A stretch of 64,000 nucleotides of DNA, taken from Caenorhabditis remanei. Its lineage: Eukaryota; Nematoda; Chromadorea; Rhabditida; Rhabditidae. A program made the translations under genes and the position numbers. The notes below the pieces were generated by a model. That model was not told where the DNA came from. It searched no databases and was given only the letters and a program-made list of their open reading frames with translations. Location: positions 15,066,001-15,130,000 of the forward strand of contig NC_071332.1 in assembly GCF_010183535.1 (NCBI RefSeq). The letters are read 5' to 3'. Below are positions 56,227 to 64,000 of this stretch, piece by piece. Each line of letters begins with the position of its first letter. The stretch's first letter is position 1.

Positions 56227-57308
56227 TCAATCTAACTGAATCACTGGACGATTGTAGAGAGTTCTCGACGGAAAAACACTCTTTGGAGATCTCGTAAATA
56301 TGAACAAAAGTCCTTCTCTATACGGACGATGTACAAGCAGCATCACTATAGTAGAAGTGCATCCATGTAGGGATGCCGTGACTACTGATAGGTTTGTGAG
56401 AGCTTGATTATGATAGTTTTGTAGAACTGCAATCCCTGCATAAATGAATGGAATGATCAATGTCACTGCGGGAATTGCCATCTGAAGTATGATTGCAAAG
56501 AATAATGTTCTCTGCATCTGATATGTTTTCTTTGACATCGATTTCCGTCTCAACGAGTTGTAAATAATGATGGATACAAATGCTACAATTTCGAAGCTTG
56601 TCGAACAAACGAAGAAAATGAACGTGATGAGGTGATACGTGTGATCCTCAGCAAGTACAAAAATTGGAATATCATAGAAGTTATCAGGAAGACAAGGTAA
56701 CCTCTAAAAATGGATTGTTGCAAAATTGAATAGCGCTGCTTCCTGCCTTTAGAACAGCTTCTATTGCATAACTTTGGTCAGGGGCCAGATATCCAAAAGA
56801 CAACAAAACACCGAAAACTCCAAAGTAGTGAGTTGCTAACCATGGGTATCTCAACCATGTCCAATATTCTTTTCCTATGTAGTCACATATTGTGTGGAAC
56901 CGGTTTTCGAATATGGCCATTATGGAAATTTGGACATCTGAAAATAAATAACTCTACACAGATTATACACCAACACTTACAACCCAAACAGTTCAACACC
57001 AGTAATGCTTGATACAAGTTGGGAACTTTGAACTTTGTAAGCACTCCAAAAGAATATCCCGCAAACGATGGAAGCAACACAATAGGAACAGTTAATATCC
57101 CAACAGAATAGTCAAATAGAATAATCCACGTATGCAGATTAACCATGTACCATTTCACTGTTTTCATATAATCCGGAGTCTTGAATAGTAGAAAGTATAA
57201 TCCTAAGATGTGAATTGGAGTTGATATAGATGTGGTAAAGTGCAATGCAAAGGATAAAAACTCTGGTGAATCGAAAAATCCCGCTTCCGGAATACAAGGA
57301 AAACTCAT
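56227..57308 (-). CDS. srh chemoreceptor with a probable GC-AG intron
   Basis: Exons are 57308-56981, 56937-56747 and 56703-56227, giving 331 residues. It has SFPCIPEAGFFDSPEF, STPIHILGLYFLL, KTPDYMKTVKWYM, FENRFHTICDY, APDQSYAIEA, RLPCLPDNFYDIPIFVL, KSMSKKTYQMQRTLFF, QNYHNQALTNLSV and HRPYREGLL. The donor of intron 2 reads AAAG|GCAGGA: there is no GT where exon 2 must end. With GC used, exon 2 is exactly 191 nt and the protein stays open. I chose the Met at 57308 over the in-frame Met at 57326 because it aligns with paralogues. Confidence 0.85.
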
Positions 57309-57456
57309 TAATCTAAATGACAACATTGCTTGCTAATAGAGCTCCATGGAAAAACAAATCGATCAAATTCTGAGAATGTTTATTAGTCGTTCAAAACACC
57401 TGCAAAATTGCACGTATTTTCTATTCCGCGAATTAAAAACCACAATTTATTGATTG

Positions 57457-57899
57457 TTTAAAGGAGGACTGAAGTCATATTTTTTTTATTTCAGATTCTG
57501 ATACTTCAGAAAATACTGAACAACTTTCATTGTTGGAGCATGTGCTAAAAATCGCTCTAAACGCTCTAAATTCACGTTTTCCCGGCTCAAATGGAGCCTA
57601 GGTGGAAAAGTTTTTCCACGCGAATTTTTGCCCCCGTGTAATCCTCTCGGACAAAATTATTTCTTTTTATTTCTCAATTTTTCGTTTTCTTGCTTTTTTC
57701 AACAAAATTTCGCGTTTTTTCAATTTATATCGTAAAAAAAAGAAGAACTCTTCCACGAAGGCTCCATTTGAGCCGGGAAAACGTGAATTTAGAGCGTTTA
57801 GAGCGATTTTTAGCACATGCTCCAACGATAAAAGTTGTTCAGAATTTTCTGAAGTATCAGAATCTGAAATAGAAAAATATGACTTCAGTCCTCCTTTAA
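57457..57899. mobile_element. palindromic MITE with TTTAAAGGAGG ends
   Basis: About 443 bp with ends TTTAAAGGAGGACTGAAGT and the complement, better preserved than its relative at 53478-53870. Inner arms include TTTAGCACATGCTCCAA and GAGCCGGGAAAACGTGAATT. Open frames at 57602-57942 on both strands run through the palindrome and are not genes. Confidence 0.88.
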
Positions 57900-57978
57900 T
57901 TAGAAAACTAGAGAGTGTCTTTTCAATATAGTGTCTAAACATAATGAGGACAGTTTATTCAAAGTAATGGAGTAATAA

Positions 57979-59095
57979 CTACAAAACTACACTCCTATTT
58001 TCTATAAAATGAGTTTGATGAGAAGAAACTTTGCCTATTGACTTTCTGAAAACTAAACGCAGCAACTCTTCTCGATAAGGTCGATGTACAAGTAGCATAA
58101 CTATTGTTGACACAAATCCATGGAGTGATGAGATGATGATAGCAATATTTGTCATTGCTTGATTATGATAACTGTGAATGACTGCCATCCATGCATAGAA
58201 AAAAGGAAAGGTAAGCAAAAACAGTGGAACGGTCATCTGAATTAGGAGAGCGAAAAAGAACGTCTTCTGCATTTGAACAGTCCTTTGAGACATTTTTGTA
58301 GATTTGATTCTGACGAATATGTCTCTAATACAGCATCCAACGAATAATAAACATTCGAAACAGGTCAACATTATAAATATGACGATAATGATTAAATGAA
58401 AAAGGTGATTATCAGCAAGAACAAATACATCTGAATGATACATATTTTCCGAAAGGCAAGGTAAATTCTGAAACCATTGACGCTTTTTAATGTAAGAAAA
58501 TATTTGAAATGATTACTCTATAAACATCCATAACTGCTGTCATTTGATATGGTACAAAGTAACAAAATAGAGCCAGAACCAAAGCAACTGCTATATAATG
58601 TAAGAGAAGCCATAGCTGCCTTGAATTTGTGTAATTCTTATAAACCCAATTATTGCAGATTATGTAAAACCGATTTTCAAAAACCGCCACTGTAGATACA
58701 ATAACATCTGAAAAATTATGGAATTACTGTAAAAATTTTTCTTTATCCTTCTTACACCCCAAAAACGTCAATACTATGAAGGCTTGATAAACAGCTGGAA
58801 CCTTAAAATACGTGAGTACACCATTTGGAAATCCAGTAAACATTGGAAGTAGGACCACTGGAACTGTAAGCACTCCAACTGAATAGTCGAATAAAATAAT
58901 CCAGCTGCGCAAGTTTACTATTTGCCACTTCACAGAGCTCATTTGCTCAGGAGTTTTGAAAAGTAAAAAGTAGATACCAAGGATGTGAACAGGAGTGGAT
59001 ATTGTTGTAGTTAGATGTAAAGCAAATGATAAAAACTCGGGAGTGTCGAGGTAGCCGGTGTTGGGAATACAAGAAACATTTATTTGAAGTGACAT
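57979..59095 (-). CDS. srh chemoreceptor, intact
   Basis: Exons are 59095-58756, 58707-58517 and 58467-57979, giving 339 residues. It begins MSLQINVSCIPNTGYLDTPEF and has STPVHILGIYFLL, KTPEQMSSVKWQI, FENRFYIICNN, VPYQMTAVMDVYR, NLPCLSENMYHSDVFVL, KMSQRTVQMQKTFFF, HSYHNQAMTNIAI, HGFVSTIVMLLV and HRPYREELL. The VPDQ motif is changed to VPYQ. The palindromic element at 57457-57899 ends only 80 bp past its stop codon. Closest relative by eye is the gene at 56227-57308. Confidence 0.88.
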
Positions 59096-59820
59096 TATGG
59101 TTTGAAGAGAAAGAGAAGGAACAAAACAAAATTCAAAATCCGTATTTTTTGTTACAAAACTTTTTTCATAAAATGCAATAAATATTTCAAAACATTTGTT
59201 AGTTGCTTGAAAAAATTAATTGAAAAAATTGAATCATATCTGGCAACCGCAATGAATGTGGCCGGAGTAGTTATTTATTTCCTTTTCTTGGGGGCGTCAT
59301 GGGGAAGGTTAATGAAATTTTTGGCGGGTTGTCATGAGAACCCAGAACTCTAAAACCGAAGGAAAACTCTTTCTACCTATGTAATCGAGTATGTAGAGGT
59401 CAATTAACCGATTTTCATTTCACCTGAAAGCTTAGTTTAGCCAGAAAACTGAAATCCCGTTTTGATTCAATCAGGTCTATCACGCATTGTTTTTGGCAGC
59501 TTATAATAGTTCTAGACGGACTCGAATGCGCTGTGAAGGAAACATCTGTTTTCGTATTGTGGAATTTTATTGAGAAACGCCTACTACCAACAAGAACAGG
59601 AAAGGTTCAGAAAGAAAAGTAGTTTTACAGTTCAGGCTAATGCAGGTCGGTCACCCGTAGTTTCTTGACGAAATCAGATTTTACACAAAATTTAAAATCA
59701 GATCCATTTGGAAACGTTTGGTATTTATTCAATATAATTTCAATACCGAACTCCAAAAAATAAAGGAAATTAAGTTTTTTTATGTATTAAAATATGAAGC
59801 ATTCGATAATAATAAATCCT
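59096..59820. other. intergenic region between srh genes
   Basis: About 725 bp. A plus-strand frame at 59102-59353 ends in a Gly/Trp-containing segment but has no domain match. No repeat was identified. Confidence 0.5.
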
Positions 59821-60945
59821 TCAATTGATAACAACGATACTGTGTCTTCTGTGAAACACCACTGCCGCATTGCTACTCGAAGAATCTTTCTGAATTTCCT
59901 CCACATGCAGAATATTCCGCCGGAAGCAAAAAAGAGGTCTCCGATATTCTGAATGAAGGATGATTAGTACCAACGATGAAACAACTCCATGAAATGATGC
60001 ACTGATGACAAATAAATTGTTGAAAACTTGGTTATAATAATCACCGATTATCGATAGTATAGCGTAGGTCAAAGGTAAGATTAAAGTAGGAAGCGGGATC
60101 AAAACTTGTAGATGGAGTTTGCAGAGAAAACGAGTTTGAAATTGGAAAGTTTGCGTGGATAACTTTCCGGAATGTAACTCTTCTGAAGAGAACAAAAGAG
60201 TGAGCATTGTAAAAAATATATCTTCAGATGCCACAATCAAAACAAGTATGGTGAATGCAATAACGATAGTGGAGAATTTATCAGACAACACAAATATTGG
60301 TGAGGTATGGAAGTAGTCAGGAAGACAGGGTAAATGCTGAAATTGTCTAGAAATGATACATAACTTCACTTTCTCGACCAACCTTAAAAATCATATCAAT
60401 TGACTCTGCCTGGTCTGGAGCCTCACTCGCTGCAAATCCCACTATCCCAATCACAATAAAGTAATGAAATGCAATCCACCATTTTCTAATTCTGCCCCAT
60501 GTCTTTGACTTTTTTCTGAACAGTTCATGGTACCAGCGTTCGTAGAAAACAGGCGAAGAAATGACAATCACTGAAATTTTTCCGAAATTTCAAATTTTCA
60601 GATGATGAACAACTTACAAGCCAAACAACCAGTTGACATGTATATCTGAACATTGCACGGAATTGAGAAATGTTTCATAATTCCGAATGGACTTCCAGCC
60701 ATCGCTGGTAGCATCACATATGGAGAGGCTAGAGCACTGATAAAGTAATGAAATGCAATATTCACCAAGTGCAACTTAAGAAGATCCCATTTCATGATAT
60801 TTAACGAGTTTTTAGATTTCACAAGGATACAATAAAGACTGTATATGTGAAAAGGTGTCCCAATTGTTGATACAGTGTGAAGGAAACGAGATAAGAAGTG
60901 AATCGAACCAAAGAATGTTTGTTGTTCACAACTTGTAGAACTCAT
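59821..60945 (-). CDS. divergent srh chemoreceptor
   Basis: Exons are 60945-60618, 60570-60383 and 60336-59821, giving 343 residues, phase-consistent. It keeps the skeleton TPFHIYSLYCILV, MKWDLLKLH, APDQAESID, HLPCLPDYFHTSPIFVL, GDYYNQVFNNLFV and HGVVSSLVLI. It has lost signatures found in all neighbours: no KTP after TM1 (KSKNSLN), no FENRF (it has YERWYHELF), STQTFQFQTRF instead of SQ+T..MQ+KFF, and HSEYRRPLF instead of HxPYR. It is intact, so this looks like an old, functionally divergent branch and not a decaying copy. Confidence 0.8.
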
Positions 60946-61094
60946 GACTGAAATTGACGAATGAGGAAAATTCGTGAAGTTTAAAAAATTAAAGCAGTCA
61001 AGTTATTATCACCTGTCCGTGGAATAGTGATATTAAGCAACACTAAACTTCTTTTTTCATTTCCAGAAGTATCACATAGGAATTAAAAACCAAT

Positions 61095-62454
61095 TTATTG
61101 AAAATGATAAAAATCAAAAAAGTTATTGAATTGTCTCATCCGAGTTCTGCCTTTGATAAACAAAAATGTTTCGATGAAGTGGTCTTCTAGATTATAACTG
61201 CAAATAACAATTTATTCGATGCACATCATTTCAGAAACTCACAACTTTTTCGGCTTCTCGTCTAATTCCCAAAACGAATCATCATCGGTCATGTCCATGC
61301 GTTCTTCTATTTCTTCGAATTGGTCGTACTTTAAACTTGAAATATTGTCCTCCATTGTTTTGATTCTCCGCCAATGAGCCAAAGTACGATGACCTTTCTT
61401 GTCATGTCTTCCCGGGTGAAAATCTTTGTTTTTGAGTTGCTCAAAATTTTTGGGAGTAGTGATTAGATGATAGGCAACAATTGGTTTTGAGGAAGCAACA
61501 ACAGCTTTAGTTTCTGGTTTCCCAGGAAGACAGTTTTCTTGCAGAAAGTTCTTGTAAGGTTGACCAAGGGCAGATTTAGTAGATTTTACTTCGTATGTTG
61601 AATCATTCAGCTCATGAAGTTGTTTAACTTTGAAATAGTCAAAGTAATAAGGGAAAGGTGCATAACCTGAAGAACGATTAGATTATTATTTTTGAAAATA
61701 CAAAAATAAACTCACAAAAATAAGGAGAACATCTATGTTCCACCCGTTCACAGAGCATTACTTTCATATCCGGATGATTTTCCTGAAGGTTTGCAAGACA
61801 GTGAGAATTTCCATTAGTTTCCCATCGACGTTTTTTGTTCAGAGAATACTTTACAAATGGGGTGAAATCCTGGTGAGAAAAGCAATCTTCCAAAAAATTC
61901 ACATCTTTCAGAGATCTTTCTTTGAGATGATATGTTTTGATAATGACACCCTGAGTTTTGACGTTGCTCAGCATATAATGACAGAAGGAATTTCTGTCGT
62001 GGTCTTTGTTTGGGTCAGGGCGGCCATTTTTCGTCCTGGAATTACAATTATTTTAAGTTGGAGTTTTGATTCTTTTTAACTGAAACCCATACTTGTCAAA
62101 ACCCGGCCCGGCTCGACCCGGGAAGGGCCGGGAAGGCACGAAGGCCCTTTAGAAAATTTTCAAGGCCTTTTTCAATTTTTCATCGAAAATGTGATCATTT
62201 CTGATGATTTTTCAGATTTCTTTTAATTCTGAATGATTGTCGAAAATTTGACTTTTTTGCGGAAAAAATTCAAAAAATTTGAATTTTGAACTTTGGCGCC
62301 AATTTATCCGCGCATTCGAACCGGGCCTTGACAACTATGCTGACCCATAGTTATCAACTTTTAAAAAATCCGTCTAACAGTTGTACTTAAAAAAAAGAAA
62401 AGATTTCAATAATTTTATTTCAAAAACTCACCAAAAATAAATATCCTCCGACAT
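61095..62454 (-). CDS. orphan 289-residue protein, possible degenerate FLYWCH-like zinc finger
   Basis: Exons are 62454-62432, 62035-61716, 61666-61243 and 61197-61095, all phases matching. It has no signal peptide or membrane segment. Residues about 60-115 contain KYSLNKKRRW, then SHCLANL, then LCERVEHRC. This spacing (Trp, C-x-A about 9 residues later, H-x-C about 20 later) recalls the FLYWCH/WRKY-GCM1 zinc-binding fold of nematode DNA-binding proteins, but the first expected Cys is not obvious. The C-terminal half is basic-acidic (HPGRHDKKGHRTLAHW, EEIEERMDMTDDD) with no domain I recognise. A TATAAAAG box lies about 40 bp upstream, and a GC-rich MITE fills intron 1. Function unknown. Confidence 0.65.
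62088..62339. mobile_element. GC-rich MITE (hAT-like family) in intron 1 of the orphan gene
   Basis: About 252 bp with ends CATACTTGTC and GACAACTATG and GGCCCGG-type runs inside each end. Ends and interior match the elements at 24110 and 29614. The flanking 8-mers (CTGAAACC and CTGACCCA) agree only partly, so this insertion is probably older. Confidence 0.75.
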
Positions 62455-62490
62455 TCTGCCCGCCGACCAAAGCTATCCCGTTCTTCTGGC

Positions 62491-62499
62491 TCTTTTATA
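62491..62499 (-). promoter_or_regulatory. TATA box of the orphan gene
   Basis: On the minus strand TATAAAAGA lies 37 bases before the ATG at 62454. It suggests a very short 5' leader and a defined start site. This is one of the few strong TATA boxes seen in the window. Confidence 0.55.
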
Positions 62500-62767
62500 C
62501 TAGTGTTTTGAAATATTTCGCAATATGCTCTTTTTTTGTCAAGCATTTTAAATCTTTTCACTTTTTGTTTTTTGAATGACAAATTCCGGAAACTGAGTGA
62601 CTAATGGAAATATTAAGCAAAATGAAATTTAGTGATGTCTGTCTGAGCTGTTCCAAATGCAATTTTAATATCTGTGTCAAAATGGTCAGAATCCAATAAT
62701 AAAACAATGTTCTGGTAAACGAAAAATACAAAGGAGCAATTTCTTCGAAACTACAGAAAATCTTTAT

Positions 62768-63920
62768 TCAATACAAATGAATTGGAGAGATAATACTTCG
62801 TTTAGTATGGCAACAAATATGTTTCCCGCTATGAGAAAACAATCCCAGATGCCTTGACAACATAGCTCTCAATGCTTTTCGATAGGGTTTATGCACTGAG
62901 AGTGTGACAATAGTTGACACTAGGCATTGATTCAGTAATCATCGACAACATTGATTCAGTAATCATCGACAAGTTGTTATAAGACTGGTTGTAATAATTG
63001 AACATAATGGACATCCACTCGTAGAGAAATGGGATTAGGAGCATTATCATCGGAACGCCAATCTGGATTATTAATGCGATGAAAAACTTCTTTTGCATTT
63101 TAAAAGTTCGTTTTGATATTTGTTTTTTGAGTAATTGTTGGATAGAGTTGTAGATGAGGAATCCGACAAATGCTAACACTTCAAAAGATACCAGCCCAGT
63201 GAAGGAAATCATAAGAATCAAGTGATATGTGAAGTACTCGCATATGACAAAAATATGGGCATGGAGAATGTAGTCAGGAAGACAAGGCATGTTCTGAAAT
63301 AGAAAATAAAGACATTTTGTTTATTCAGAAGCAAGCCAACCCGGAGCAAAAATCATTTACCAACCTCTATGAAATTCTGTTTTGCTATCTTCTGATCTGG
63401 AGCTAAGTAACCAAAAATGACCAACACTATAACTACAGATAAATAGTGCATTAGAATCCATAACTTCCTCCATTTGGACCAACATCCCTTCCACGAAAAA
63501 ATACTGACAGAAAATAATCTGTTTTCGAAAATTGCCACGATTGATATCATAATATCTAAAATTTATATTACAGTTGAAAATTCGCTCTGATGTTTTCACT
63601 TTCACTAACATCCAAGAATAGTCAGCACTAGAAAAGTTTGAAGCATTGCAGAGAATCCTAAATGACTTAAAATTCCTAATCCAAACGCGGCAAACCGTGG
63701 TAATAGCATAATTGGGATGATAAGCAGTCCCACAAAATAATCAAATAGGACTATCCAAATGTGTAGGTTCAACAAGTACCACTTCATCGAGCCCATAGAT
63801 TTTGGAGTTTTGAACAAAATCATATATAAGCCTAGGAAATGGATTGGGGTAGATATTGAAGTGAAGAAACAAGGAAAATACGAATGGGGAATCGAGAAAA
63901 TGTTCTTCTGGAGCACACAT
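62768..63920 (-). pseudogene. srh pseudogene with two frame-breaking micro-lesions
   Basis: Exon 1 (63920-63610) starts MCAPEEHFLDSPFVF, then a small deletion just before the STPIHFLGLY segment changes frame (near 63850). Exon 2 (63555-63365) is normal at 191 nt with FENRLF and APDQKIAKQN. Exon 3 starts at 63293 with NMPCLPDYI and has RTFKMQKKFF and FNYYNQSYNN. At about 62930-62975 a 24 bp unit (TTGTCGATGATTACTGAATC plus 4) is tandemly duplicated where the HG motif should be, followed by a frame change. The shifted frame recovers LVSTIVTLSVHKPYRKAL and reads to a stop at 62768. Confidence 0.85.
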
Positions 63921-64000
63921 TTCTGGAAGCAGGGCTAAAACTCTGCACCAAAGAAAAGACCAACCGGTGACTAGTTGAATCTAGTTTGTGACAGCTGGTC

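Noticed and set aside
57602..57942. 109- and 91-codon frames on opposite strands
   Set aside because: Both are produced by the palindromic repeat at 57457-57899 and mirror each other.

Overview
The window reads as nuclear DNA of a Caenorhabditis nematode, most likely C. elegans or a very close relative. Genes are small, with 45-60 bp introns that end in TTTTCAG. Palindromic Tc1/mariner-type and TTTAAAGGA-ended repeats are scattered through it. The gene content is two nematode-expanded families: serpentine chemoreceptors of class H (srh) and SPK-domain proteins. Species and chromosome are inferences from content; nothing was searched. Spliced models were built by hand from splice consensus and checked by summing exon lengths to a multiple of three.

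Layout. (1) 1-12.6 kb, mostly + strand: two apparently intact srh genes (408-1533, 11179-12326), several srh pseudogenes and a complete minus-strand Str-superfamily receptor (7993-9233) sitting between the two halves of a broken srh gene. One srh relic (3548-6711) is split by a DNA transposon that itself carries a small palindromic element and a solo LTR. (2) 13-40.6 kb, all minus strand except one srh gene (16290-17410): a cluster of SPK genes at 13038-15313, 17870-19340, 20069-21609 (broken), 22340-27804, 28952-30229, 30270-34823, 36295-38878 and 39834-40568. The usual plan is two SPK domains, a low-complexity linker and a C-terminal helical region. One member keeps only the linker and helical region; others have four SPK domains. 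A roughly 4.5 kb segment is tandemly duplicated (about 23.5-28 and 30.4-35 kb). Its 5' half is nearly identical between copies and its 3' half is diverged. (3) 41.7-63.9 kb: about a dozen srh genes, mostly minus strand. Two are broken: one by a 452 bp palindromic transposon and one by two frameshifting lesions. Two other genes lie here: a small secreted-peptide candidate (51704-52025) and a 289-residue orphan with a faint FLYWCH-like signature (61095-62454).

Intact srh genes share one architecture: exon 1 of about 325-343 nt, exon 2 of usually 191 nt, and exon 3 of about 480-520 nt. This let damage be recognised directly. By family knowledge the receptors probably act in chemosensory neurons. 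The SPK proteins are probably nuclear, but their function is not established. Both groups are fast-evolving tandem families shaped here by duplication, probable gene conversion and repeated transposon insertion.
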